From the NCBI RefSeq assembly GCF_900104725.1, contig NZ_LT629758.1, positions 7,464,001-7,528,000 on the forward strand: a stretch of 64,000 bases of DNA, given 5' to 3'. The notes under the pieces are model-generated. The model did not search any database and was not told the origin of the DNA. It saw only the letters and a program-made list of their open reading frames with translations. Both the position numbers and the translations under genes were made by a program. Below are positions 1 to 7,567 of this stretch, in pieces (positions within the stretch are counted from its first letter, which is position 1; every line of letters begins with the position of its first letter). This DNA comes from Actinoplanes derwentensis. GTDB lineage: Bacteria > Actinomycetota > Actinomycetes > Mycobacteriales > Micromonosporaceae.

Positions 1-720
1 ACCGCCAGCCGCGTTCTCGGTGAAGACCACGGCGGGATCTATGTCCGGGAAGTCGAGAATCGTGAACGTGCCGTCCATGGCGGCGTGTGCGCCGACCTCG
101 AACGGCAGGATCTGGAGAGTCACATTCGGCAACCGCGCGGCCTCGACCAGATGTCGAAGCTGGTCACGCATGATCGCGTCACCGCCGACGGGGCGACTCA
201 CCACCGCTTCATCGAGCACCACCCAAAGATCTATTGGATCGTCCTGAATCAACAACGACTGGCGTTGCATGCGGACGCGGACCCGATGCGCGATTCTCTG
301 ATCGGTGTCATCCCATCGGGCGGATCCAATGAGAGCCAGGGCGTATTCCTCACTCTGCAACAGACCGGGAATCACTTGCTGTTCGTACGCCTGAATTGAT
401 CTAGCTTCAGCTTCGAAGCCGACATAAGTGCTGTTCAGGACGGTGGAGAACGGATGCCACCAGCCTTTCTGACGGGCGTCTCGCGATATTTCTACTAGTT
501 CGCCCGCTATGTCAGGATTCACACCATAAATGGCCAACATGTCACTTACGTCAACAGGGCTGGCACTGGTATGTCCGGTTTCGATGCGGGATATCTTCGA
601 TGGCGAACAACCAAGTCGTTCCGCCACCACGTCGATGGTCACGCCGGCCGCCTCACGATGTCTGCGCAGTTCCACACCGAGGCGGCGTCGACGGAGGGTG
701 GGGCTGCGGCGTCGATTCAC
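1..720 (-). CDS. XRE-family transcriptional regulator with C-terminal DUF5753 domain (partial, runs off left edge)
   Basis: Translating the minus strand from a GTG at 720 gives an open frame of 240 codons with no stop before the window edge, so the C-terminus is missing. The first ~70 residues form a Cro/C1 helix-turn-helix (GVELRRHREAAGVTID, then LGCSPSKISRIETG). The rest, with AYEQQVIPGLLQSEEYA and TLQILPFEVGAHAAMDG, matches the DUF5753 domain found behind such helix-turn-helices in actinomycetes. An in-frame TGA lies just upstream of the GTG, and a GGGAGA ribosome-binding-like stretch precedes it. Family members are typically regulators located beside small DUF397 or secreted partner genes; the divergent small gene at 1107 could be its partner, which is inference. 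About 280 residues would be expected for the full protein. Confidence 0.85.
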   Translation of the reverse strand, partial: MNRRRSPTLRRRRLGVELRRHREAAGVTIDVVAERLGCSPSKISRIETGHTSASPVDVSDMLAIYGVNPDIAGELVEISRDARQKGWWHPFSTVLNSTYVGFEAEARSIQAYEQQVIPGLLQSEEYALALIGSARWDDTDQRIAHRVRVRMQRQSLLIQDDPIDLWVVLDEAVVSRPVGGDAIMRDQLRHLVEAARLPNVTLQILPFEVGAHAAMDGTFTILDFPDIDPAVVFTENAAGG

Positions 721-1082
721 CGATCCAGTCTCCCGGCGCGATCATGATCGTTCAAGCACAGTGGATGATCACGCAGGATCACGGAAGCGTGACATGCAAC
801 TTGCATCGACGACACTGGTGGTGCAATCTTTCCGTATGGCCAGCGTCACTTAATGTTCTTGAGCGGCTTGGCCAGAAGTGGTTAATTAGTGCCAAAACGA
901 CGTCCATCACGGGGCGCCGAGCCATCGGAGGTCCTTCATGGACTTCCGCCCCGACACGGGTGGGGCTGTTCGGCGGCAGTGACGTTCCGCAACCTCCTTC
1001 GATGGTCATATCCGTCGGGGGGTTGAAAAAGTGCAGTCAGGCGGCAAACTGATGCACTTGTCACCAAAGTCCACAATCCCAC
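721..1082. other. Divergent intergenic region between DUF5753 regulator and small gene
   Basis: No convincing coding frame. It must hold the promoter of the minus-strand regulator and probably that of the plus-strand small gene. A perfect 11-bp palindrome TGCAACTTGCA sits at 795-805, about 75 bases upstream of the regulator start, with a half-site-like TGCAA at 822-826; it could be an autoregulatory operator but this is only a pattern. Confidence 0.4.
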
Positions 1083-1106
1083 ATGAGTCTCAGGGCAGGA
1101 GATGAC

Positions 1107-1412
1107 GTGGTCCTACCTCGGTCCGGTGATGTAATCCACGTGACGAAGGCGGCAAGCGTCCAATTCGCGTCACCAATGTTGTTCCGGGTCATTCGCGTGC
1201 ACGACTGGCCGACCTATGAAGGATGGGTCTGGCTGGACGGCTACGAACTGAACTCGGCCGGTGACGCGGTCGAACGCCGATCCATCTTCGTACAGGTCAA
1301 CGGCCTGCGGCCGGTCGGAAAGGCGCCCGATCCGCGGGCACGCAACGGCCGGCAGCCCGCCACACGTCCGGGAGTCGTTCCGACCCGGACGGTTCGCGCC
1401 ACCAACCGCTAG
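1107..1412 (+). CDS. Small hypothetical protein with basic C-terminal tail
   Basis: A 101-residue protein if read from the GTG at 1107, which has AGGAG five bases upstream; an in-frame ATG at 1083 would add eight residues but lacks a ribosome binding site. No enzyme motif is visible. The core (VIRVHDWPTYEGWVWLDGYEL, then RRSIFVQVNGLRPV) looks like a small beta-rich fold, followed by an Arg/Pro-rich tail of about 30 residues. A similar core pattern (WVWLEGDEL, LVHVSVCDLRAL) occurs in the 95-residue protein at 40271 inside the integrative element, suggesting that this gene belongs to a family shared with mobile elements. It is divergent from the DUF5753 regulator. Function unknown. Confidence 0.6.
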   Translation: MVLPRSGDVIHVTKAASVQFASPMLFRVIRVHDWPTYEGWVWLDGYELNSAGDAVERRSIFVQVNGLRPVGKAPDPRARNGRQPATRPGVVPTRTVRATNR

Positions 1413-1419
1413 CGACTGA

Positions 1420-2091
1420 TCAGCCGGGACTGCTGGCAGACGGCACGACCGACGGCGAAGAGCCGTCCTGCGCGGCGGCCACGATGAGGGTGATGCGAGT
1501 GTCCGACGGCACTTGCTGGCCCTCCTCCGGGTCGCAGGCGATCACCGTGTCCGGTTCGGCATCGCTCTCCCGGCGGATCACCCGCCACCCCAGACCGGTA
1601 CGCGACAGAGCCGCCTGCGCGTCCGCGAGGGGCATCCCACGTAATGCGGGCACGGTCACCTCAGCATCGGCCGGATCGGTCGTCGCCGGGGTGGCCGGTG
1701 TCTCGACCTGCTGAGCCGGCGGGGTGGTGTTCCCGGGATCGGCTCGCCCTGTCGTGATGCGGACAGCGGTCGGTGTGGCCGTGGGTGGTTCGGTGTCCTC
1801 ACCGGCACTCTGCACGATCACCGCGACACCGAACCCGAGCAGACTCAGCAGCACCACCGCGACCGTGCCGACAGCGATCGGCGCCCACCAACGACCAGCC
1901 GGCTCGACCGCGGCCGGATCGGCCCAGCCGCTCTCCTCCTCGTAGGGATCGCGACGGACAGCGCCGTACGGCCGGACCCCGGCCCGGCCGGTCCACACGT
2001 CCCGATCCGCGGCGTCAGGCCCCGGGTGACCACCCGGTTCAGGGCTTTCGTCCACAGCGTCCGGCCGCTCCGGATCGCGCTCCTCGGGCAT
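1420..2091 (-). CDS. Membrane-anchored PASTA-domain protein
   Basis: A 223-residue protein with three parts: an acidic, proline-rich cytoplasmic N-terminus of ~65 residues, one transmembrane helix at about 70-93 (PIAVGTVAVVLLSLLGFGVA), and an extracytoplasmic part ending in a single PASTA domain (VPALRGMPLADAQAALSRTG ... VIACDPEEGQQVPSDTRITL, about residues 145-205). PASTA domains bind peptidoglycan fragments and are usual in PknB-type kinases and penicillin-binding proteins; here there is no kinase domain, so a wall-sensing or anchoring role is inferred. The ATG at 2091 is chosen over an upstream in-frame start at 2214 because AAGGA lies seven bases before it and because the longer form would run close to the divergent gene at 2229. 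Confidence 0.8.
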   Translation of the reverse strand: MPEERDPERPDAVDESPEPGGHPGPDAADRDVWTGRAGVRPYGAVRRDPYEEESGWADPAAVEPAGRWWAPIAVGTVAVVLLSLLGFGVAVIVQSAGEDTEPPTATPTAVRITTGRADPGNTTPPAQQVETPATPATTDPADAEVTVPALRGMPLADAQAALSRTGLGWRVIRRESDAEPDTVIACDPEEGQQVPSDTRITLIVAAAQDGSSPSVVPSASSPG

Positions 2092-2228
2092 CTCCGGTTC
2101 CTTCCGCTGGCAGGTGTCGGCAGCGTCAACGTAACTGATCCTGTCGGTCGGTTGGTGTTCCCACCAGCGGAAAGCGATCGGAGACGACCATTTCCCAGAC
2201 ATCGTCACCGGCAAGTACAGTGCCCGGC

Positions 2229-3494
2229 ATGGCCGATAAGGGCTTGACTACACAGGCCACCACCGCCGCTGGAATCGCAGCCGGGACTGGCGCAGCGCAG
2301 CTGGGTCTGGGCTACGGGCTCGGCGTGATCGCCTGGCCGGTGACCGCGGCCGAGACGGACGGCACCTGGCTGGGCAGCCTCGGCTGGGCCGCCTGGATCA
2401 CCGCGAGCGCGACCGTGCTCGGCGCGGTCGTCGCCGGGCGGATGCGCGCCGAACGACCCGGTCGCTGGCGAGTGCTGTGGCGATTCGTGCTCTCCCTGGC
2501 TTCGGCTCTGGGCGGGCTGGTGTCGCTGATCCTGGTCGCGTTGCCGGCCCGGTCGGCGGTGCGTGCCGACACTCTCTCCCCGCAACTCGTGGCCGGGGGC
2601 TACGCACTGGCGGGTCTGATCGCCGGTCTGATGGTCGCGTTCTGGGCGGTGTCGTCCGGGCCGGTCGCGGCCAACCTGATCGGGACCGCGCTCTGGTTGT
2701 GGGCGCTGGCCATCGCCGGCGTGGTCGCCGAGCTGGCCAGTGGCCGGGACTTCGCCACCTATCTGACGAGCTGGCAGTTCGCCGAGTCGGTGAACCCGGT
2801 GCAGTACGGCGGGATCTACTGGCCCAGTGCGGTGCTGACCCTGGCGGCCGCGTTTGTCATCGGCATGGTCGCGGCCGGGCCGGCGGCACTGCGCAACGAC
2901 GTGGGCCTGGGTACGGCGATCTCCGGATCGGTCGGGCCGCTGCTGGTGGCGTTCTCGTTCCTGGCGCTGGCTCCACAGTTGACCGAGACGCTGGGCCCGC
3001 TCCAATCGGCGTACCTGATCGCGCCGTACGCGGTTCTCGCCGGCCTGGGCGGCTCCGCGCTGACCGTGGCCCTCGCGAAGAGCCGTCCGGTGCGCGAACC
3101 GGCAAGAGCGCTGCCCGCGCCCCCGAAGGCGACGAGCCGAGCAAGCGCTCCGGAAAAGCCACCGGCAGCCGCCCCGGCAAAGCCGCAGGCCACCGTCCAG
3201 GGCAAACCACCGGCCACCGCCCAGGTCCCCCCTCAGGGAAAACTGCCGGCAGCCGCCCCGGTGCCGTCCGTGCCGAAACCGATGAACTCACCGCCGGTCG
3301 CACCCAAACCGGTGAGCCCGCCGCCGACCGCGCCCAAACCGGTGTCGTCCGGTCCGAGGCCGGCGCCGGCCGCACCAAAGGCTCCGGTGAAGCGCAAGAA
3401 CGGCAACGGCGAGCCCGCCCCTAGGTCGACGATCACCCCGCCACCGGCGAAACCGACGGTGGCCCGAATCAACCAGGACGATCCGAAGAAGTAG
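2229..3494 (+). CDS. Polytopic membrane protein with Pro/Ala/Lys-rich C-terminal tail
   Basis: A 421-residue protein. Residues ~30-290 contain about seven or eight hydrophobic helices (for example FVLSLASALGGLVSLILVAL, YALAGLIAGLMVAFWAVSS, GTALWLWALAIAGVVAELA, VLTLAAAFVIGMVAAGPAAL, PYAVLAGLGGSALTVALA). The last ~130 residues are a low-complexity tail of PPAAAPAKPQ, PKPVSPPPTA and similar repeats ending in basic residues, which is probably cytoplasmic and disordered. No transporter signature is recognised; such proteins are common in Micromonosporaceae as hypothetical membrane proteins. The ATG at 2229 is preferred to one at 2220 because it is more typical of a membrane protein start (MADKGLTTQ). 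It is divergent from the PASTA gene. Confidence 0.7.
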   Translation: MADKGLTTQATTAAGIAAGTGAAQLGLGYGLGVIAWPVTAAETDGTWLGSLGWAAWITASATVLGAVVAGRMRAERPGRWRVLWRFVLSLASALGGLVSLILVALPARSAVRADTLSPQLVAGGYALAGLIAGLMVAFWAVSSGPVAANLIGTALWLWALAIAGVVAELASGRDFATYLTSWQFAESVNPVQYGGIYWPSAVLTLAAAFVIGMVAAGPAALRNDVGLGTAISGSVGPLLVAFSFLALAPQLTETLGPLQSAYLIAPYAVLAGLGGSALTVALAKSRPVREPARALPAPPKATSRASAPEKPPAAAPAKPQATVQGKPPATAQVPPQGKLPAAAPVPSVPKPMNSPPVAPKPVSPPPTAPKPVSSGPRPAPAAPKAPVKRKNGNGEPAPRSTITPPPAKPTVARINQDDPKK

Positions 3495-3503
3495 GTGGTC
3501 CGG

Positions 3504-4976
3504 CTAGAAGACCGGCCAAGTGTGCACCGGCTCGTTGGTGCGCTGAAGTTCCACGTACCGCTGGGTCATCTCGCGCAGTGCGGCGGCCCGGTCCCGGCCC
3601 CGCCCCTCGGCGGCCCGGACCGCGGCCGTCTGCCAGGTAGCCCCGTTGCGCCGGGTCCGGCAGCGGTCCTCGATGATCCCGAGCAGCCGGTCCCGCTGGG
3701 CCGGATGCACCCCGAACCGGTCGAGCCCGGCGTGGGCCAGCGGCAGCAGCACTTCGCGGACCAGTTCGGTGGCCGGTGTCGCAGCCCGGCCGGGCCAGGT
3801 CAGCCGGGCTTCGATGCCTTCGCGGGCCCCGGCCCGGAAGTTGGCTTCGGCGTCGGCGAACTCCAGATCGTGCCAGAGCCGCGGTTCGTCGGCGAGCCGG
3901 CCGATCAGTCCGAAGTAGAACGCCGCGTTGGCGAGCGTGTCGGCGACGGTCGGGCCGGATGGCAGGACCCGGTTCTCGACACGCAGGTGCGGCCGACCAC
4001 CGGCGACGTCGTAAACGGGACGATTCCACCGGTAGACGGTGCCGTTGTGCAGTCTCAACTCGGACAACCGGGGGATTCCTCCGGCTTCGCGAACGGCAAC
4101 CGGGTCTTCGTCGCTGAGTTCCGGCAGCAGCGGCGGGAAGTAACGGAGGTTCTCCTCGTACAGGTCGAGGATCGAGTCGATCCAGCGATCCCCGAACCAG
4201 ACCCGGGGGCGCACGCCCTGGGCGCTGAACTCGGCCGGCCGGGCGTCGGTGGCCTGTTCGAAGAACGGGATCCGGGTCTCCGCCCAGAGCTGCCGCCCAT
4301 AGAGGAACGGGGCGTTCGCACCGAGGGCGAGCTGCACCCCGGCGATGGCCTGGGAGGCGTTCCAGTAGCGCGCGAAGTCGTCCGGCGCGACCTGGAGGTG
4401 AAATTGCGCACTCGTGCAGGCGCCTTCGGGGGCGATGGTGTCGCTGCTGATCACCAGTCGCTCGGTGCCCTGGATGTCGATCCGGAAGTCGTCGCCGCGA
4501 GCGCCCACGATCTCGGCGTCCAGGGCCCGGAACCGTTCGTTGTCGGTGAGGCTGTCCAGCACCAGGTGTTCGGGGGTGAGGGTGGGCAGCATCCCGATCA
4601 TCGCGAGCCGGCTCTCGTCCTTGTGCGCGCATTCGGCGGCGGCACGCAGGCAGTCCAGGATCTCGTCCTCGAAGTCGCCGAGCCCGGTTCCGGCGAGCCG
4701 GCGGGGTGGCACGTTGAGTTCGATGTTGAACCGGCCCAGTTCGGGCTGGAACCGGGGGTCACCGAGGTCGGCGAGGATCTCGATGTTGCGCATGACCGGT
4801 CCGCCCTCGGCGTCGACCAGGTTGATCTCGATCTCCAAGCCGGCGCTCGGGTCAGCGGTTTCGAACGGCTCGGACCTCAACATCTCGGACAGCACGTCGA
4901 GGCAGCGGCGCACCCTCTCCCGGAACTGGACCCGGTCGTGCGGTGTGAAGACGGCGGTCACCAACTCTTTGCCCAT
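3504..4976 (-). CDS. Glutamate--cysteine ligase family protein (GCS2/carboxylate-amine ligase type)
   Basis: A 490-residue protein with the GCS2 pattern. GLEIEINLVDAEG near residues 45-60 and FNIELNVPPRRL near 83-95 supply the acidic metal-binding residues of the ATP site. Later come TSAQFHLQVAPDDFARYWNA and RLHNGTVYRWNRPVYD, and the Arg-rich VENRVLPSGPTVADTLANAAF. Family members join glutamate to an amine, classically cysteine, by ATP-dependent ligation; actinomycete relatives serve in ergothioneine or unidentified gamma-glutamyl pathways. No egt genes flank it, so the substrate is uncertain. The ATG at 4976 has a strong GGAGGGG upstream. It converges with the membrane protein gene, ending nine bases from it, and appears monocistronic. 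Confidence 0.82.
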   Translation of the reverse strand: MGKELVTAVFTPHDRVQFRERVRRCLDVLSEMLRSEPFETADPSAGLEIEINLVDAEGGPVMRNIEILADLGDPRFQPELGRFNIELNVPPRRLAGTGLGDFEDEILDCLRAAAECAHKDESRLAMIGMLPTLTPEHLVLDSLTDNERFRALDAEIVGARGDDFRIDIQGTERLVISSDTIAPEGACTSAQFHLQVAPDDFARYWNASQAIAGVQLALGANAPFLYGRQLWAETRIPFFEQATDARPAEFSAQGVRPRVWFGDRWIDSILDLYEENLRYFPPLLPELSDEDPVAVREAGGIPRLSELRLHNGTVYRWNRPVYDVAGGRPHLRVENRVLPSGPTVADTLANAAFYFGLIGRLADEPRLWHDLEFADAEANFRAGAREGIEARLTWPGRAATPATELVREVLLPLAHAGLDRFGVHPAQRDRLLGIIEDRCRTRRNGATWQTAAVRAAEGRGRDRAAALREMTQRYVELQRTNEPVHTWPVF

Positions 4977-5087
4977 GTGCCCCTCCGGGGACGACGGGGA
5001 CGAAACGGACGTCGATCACCGCTCTGTGAACGGACGCTTGCGCTCGGTCAACCCTGCCATCCCGGACCGGGGATCGCCAGAGATCAT

Positions 5088-5128
5088 GCGAAAGGCGCCA
5101 CCCCGGAAGCCGGGACGGCGCCTTTCGC
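5088..5128 (-). terminator. Strong inverted repeat at the 3' end of the YceI gene
   Basis: GCGAAAGGCGCC (5088-5099) pairs perfectly with GGCGCCTTTCGC (5117-5128), 12 bp, around a 17-base loop that itself contains CCCGG/CCGGG. It lies 17 bases beyond the stop of the YceI gene, so it is most simply its factor-independent terminator; it is symmetrical and could also act on leftward read-through. Confidence 0.7.
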
Positions 5129-5145
5129 AGGCCACAGAGGACTTG

Positions 5146-5718
5146 TCAGCCCTGCTGGAGGATGGCTTCACCCTCGATCTCGATCTTGACCTTCTTGCCG
5201 ATCATCACGCCACCGGTCTCCAGGGCCATGTTGTAGGTCAGGCCCCAGTCCTCCCGGTCGATCTCGGTGTGCGCGCTGAAGCCGAAGAGGTGCTGCCCGT
5301 ACGGGCTGGTGGTGGCACCCTCGAACTCGACGACCAGCTCGACCGGCTTGGTCACGCCCTTGATCGTCAGCTCACCGTTGAGCACGAACTCGGCACCCGC
5401 GTGCGACTTCACACCGGTGCTGCGGTACTCGATGGTCGGGTACTTCTCGGCCTCGAAGAAGTCGCCGGTGCGGAGGTGGCCGTCGCGGTCGACGTTGCCC
5501 GTCTCGACGCTCGCGGTCTTGATGGAGGCGGTCACCGAGGAGTCGAGCGGGTTCTCACCGACGACGACAGTGGCGCTGGCCTCAGCGAACTGGCCACGAA
5601 CCTTGCTGACCATGAGGTGCTTGACGCTGAACCCGACCCGCTTGTGCGCCGCGTCCAGCTCGTAGGTGCCGGCGGCGGGGATCTGAAGACCTTCGAACTC
5701 ACGGGTGCTGACGGTCAT
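5146..5718 (-). CDS. YceI family protein (polyisoprenoid-binding-like lipocalin fold)
   Basis: A 190-residue protein with YceI landmarks: GTYELDAAHKRVGFSVKHLMVSKVRG at the N-terminus, where the strand S-HLM-VSKVRG-F is the family signature; ASIKTASVETGNVDRDGHLRTGDFFEAEKYP in the middle; GELTIKGVTKPVELVVEFEG near residue 120; and HTEIDREDWGLTYN toward the end. YceI proteins form an extended lipocalin barrel that binds polyisoprenoid or amphiphilic ligands. No signal peptide is seen, so it is probably cytoplasmic as in other actinomycetes. The ATG at 5718 is chosen because AGAAGG lies eight bases upstream; a longer frame reaches 5769 without such a site. It is divergent from a MarR regulator that likely controls it. 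Confidence 0.88.
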   Translation of the reverse strand: MTVSTREFEGLQIPAAGTYELDAAHKRVGFSVKHLMVSKVRGQFAEASATVVVGENPLDSSVTASIKTASVETGNVDRDGHLRTGDFFEAEKYPTIEYRSTGVKSHAGAEFVLNGELTIKGVTKPVELVVEFEGATTSPYGQHLFGFSAHTEIDREDWGLTYNMALETGGVMIGKKVKIEIEGEAILQQG

Positions 5719-5765
5719 GACGCTTGCCTTCTCTCGAAGCTCTGTGGGGATGCTTGTCTGACGGA

Positions 5766-5820
5766 GCAACTATATGCGCAGCAATATTCCTCTTGTCAAG
5801 TGCCTGCTAGTGTTGACCAC
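5766..5820. promoter_or_regulatory. Divergent YceI/MarR promoter region with small palindromes
   Basis: This gap is AT-richer than its surroundings. It contains the palindrome CTTGTCAAG (5792-5800), and GTCAA (5795-5799) inversely repeated as TTGAC (5813-5817), ending immediately before the MarR start codon. MarR proteins usually bind such inverted repeats in a divergent promoter and repress both genes. Operator assignment is inferred from position only. Confidence 0.4.
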
Positions 5821-6306
5821 GTGAACACGGACCTGGACGACCCACGCCTCACCGCAGTCGGACTGCTGGCCGAGACCTACACCGGATTGATGAACCGCTT
5901 TGCCGCCCAGTTCGAGGAGCACCACCTCTCCCAGGTGGAGTTCGAGGTGCTGATGCGCCTGGCCCGCTCGCCCGGCAATCGGTTGCGGATGACCGATCTG
6001 GCCGGCCAGACCACCCTCTCCACCAGCGGCGTCACCCGCGTCGTCGACCGGATGGAGCGCACCGGCCTGGTCCGGCGGGAGGCGTGCCCGAGTGATCGGC
6101 GCAGTTCTTACGCGGTGATCACCGATGTCGGCACGCAGCGCCTCGACGAGGTTCTGCCGGGGCATCTGGAGCTGGTCCAGAGGTGGTATGTCGGGTTGCT
6201 CCCCGCCGACCGGCTGACGGAGTTGCTGGACTCGCTGCGCATCGTCCGCGACGCGGTCAACCCTTGCGCGGCTGCGGGCAGCGCGGAGACCGCACTGCCC
6301 GCCTGA
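5821..6306 (+). CDS. MarR-family transcriptional regulator
   Basis: A 161-residue protein starting at GTG 5821. It has the winged helix of MarR proteins: LSQVEFEVLMRLARSPGNRLRMTDLA (helices 2-3), then TTLSTSGVTRVVDRMERTGLV (recognition helix) and RREACPSDRRSSYAVITDVG (wing). Helices at both ends form the dimer interface. It is transcribed divergently from the YceI gene with ~100 bases between starts, so local repression relieved by a small ligand is likely. No redox cysteine pair typical of OhrR is evident; cysteines appear only in the wing and near the C-terminus. Confidence 0.88.
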   Translation: MNTDLDDPRLTAVGLLAETYTGLMNRFAAQFEEHHLSQVEFEVLMRLARSPGNRLRMTDLAGQTTLSTSGVTRVVDRMERTGLVRREACPSDRRSSYAVITDVGTQRLDEVLPGHLELVQRWYVGLLPADRLTELLDSLRIVRDAVNPCAAAGSAETALPA

Positions 6307-6397
6307 TCTCAGAACCTTTCAAAAGATCAAGACCCGGCTTGGGTACGAGGGACGAGCGCCCGCTCCGATCGTACCGCCGCAAGGGTTTTGATCTGGG

Positions 6398-7555
6398 TCA
6401 AAGCCCGAGACCCCGGGCGATGAGCATGCGCTGCACCTCGGAAGTGCCCTCGCCGACTTCGAGGATCTTCGCGTCCCGATAGAAGCGGCCGACAGCGGAC
6501 TCGTTCATGAAGCCGTAGCCGCCGTGGACCTGAGTCGCCCACCTGCTGTTCTCCATCGCGGCGTTGCTGGCGTTCAGTTTGGCGATCGCCGCATACCGCT
6601 TGAAATCATCGCCGGCCAGCATCCGCGAGGCCGCGTCGTAGTAGCCGAGCCGGGCCACGTGTGCCCGCAGATCCATGTCGGCGATCAGGAACTGGACGGC
6701 CTGGTGGCCGCTGATCGGCTTGCCGAAAGCGGTGCGATTGCGGGCGTATGTCACCGACTCGTCGACACACCCCTGGGCCAGGCCGACCGAGAGCGCCGCG
6801 ATGGCGATCCGCCCCTCGTCCAGGATCCGCAGGAACTGCGCAAGCCCACGGCCGCGCGCACCGAGCAAATTCGCGGCGGGCACCCGGACGTCGTCGAAGA
6901 ACAGTTCGTGGGTGTCCGAAGCGCACCAGCCGACCTTGGAGTAACCGGGCGCCACGGTGAAGCCGGGAGTGCCGGACGGGACGATGATCGTCGACAACTC
7001 CTTGCTGCCGTCCTCATGCACGCCGGTCGCCGCCATCACCGTGACCAGGCAGGTGAGGTCGGTGCCGGAGTTGGTGATGAAGGCCTTCGTCCCGTTGATC
7101 ACCCATTCGCCGGTGCGCTCGTCGAGGACCGCGCGGGTGGTGGTGCCGCCCGCGTCCGAACCGGTGCCGGGCTCGGTCAGACCGAAAGCGGCAAGTGCCT
7201 CACCGGTGGTCAGCCGAGGCAGCCAGCGTTCCTTCTGCTCAGCAGTGCCGTACCGGAAGATCGGCATGGCGCCGAGCGAGACCGCGGCCTCCAGCGTGAC
7301 GGCGACCGAACTGTCCACCCGGGCCAGCTCCTCCAGGGCCAGGCAGAGCGCGAAATAGTCGCCGCCCATCCCACCGAACTCTTCCGGGAACGGGAGTCCG
7401 AAAAGGCCCATCTTGCCCATCTGGCGGACGATCTCGTACGGGAACGTCTTCTTCTCGTAATGCTCGGCGATCACCGGCGCGACCTGCTCCTGAGCGAACT
7501 GCCGCACGCTGACCCGCAACTCCTCGTGCTCGTCTCCGAGCCGGAAGTCGACCAT
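6398..7555 (-). CDS. Acyl-CoA dehydrogenase (isovaleryl-CoA dehydrogenase-like)
   Basis: A 385-residue flavoprotein of normal family length. It shows the acyl-CoA dehydrogenase pattern: AFGLTEPGTGSDAGGTTTRA (FAD/substrate binding, about residues 125-145), GYSKVGWCASDTHELFFDDVRVP, FGKPISGHQAVQFLIADM, and QVHGGYGFMNESAVGRFYRDAKILEVGEGTSEVQRMLIARGL with the FAD-proximal C-terminal signature. It would oxidise an acyl-CoA to the 2-enoyl-CoA, passing electrons to ETF. It lies 12 bases after the carboxyltransferase gene in one operon, and HMG-CoA lyase and biotin carboxylase genes are nearby, which favours isovaleryl-CoA as substrate (leucine catabolism); this is inferred from context. GAGAGG precedes the ATG. 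Confidence 0.88.
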   Translation of the reverse strand: MVDFRLGDEHEELRVSVRQFAQEQVAPVIAEHYEKKTFPYEIVRQMGKMGLFGLPFPEEFGGMGGDYFALCLALEELARVDSSVAVTLEAAVSLGAMPIFRYGTAEQKERWLPRLTTGEALAAFGLTEPGTGSDAGGTTTRAVLDERTGEWVINGTKAFITNSGTDLTCLVTVMAATGVHEDGSKELSTIIVPSGTPGFTVAPGYSKVGWCASDTHELFFDDVRVPAANLLGARGRGLAQFLRILDEGRIAIAALSVGLAQGCVDESVTYARNRTAFGKPISGHQAVQFLIADMDLRAHVARLGYYDAASRMLAGDDFKRYAAIAKLNASNAAMENSRWATQVHGGYGFMNESAVGRFYRDAKILEVGEGTSEVQRMLIARGLGL

Positions 7556-7567
7556 GACTACCTCTCT

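Noticed and set aside
5818..5828. Second parS-like CCACGTGAACA
   Set aside because: It lacks the left arm of the consensus and the palindrome; it spans the MarR start codon by chance.
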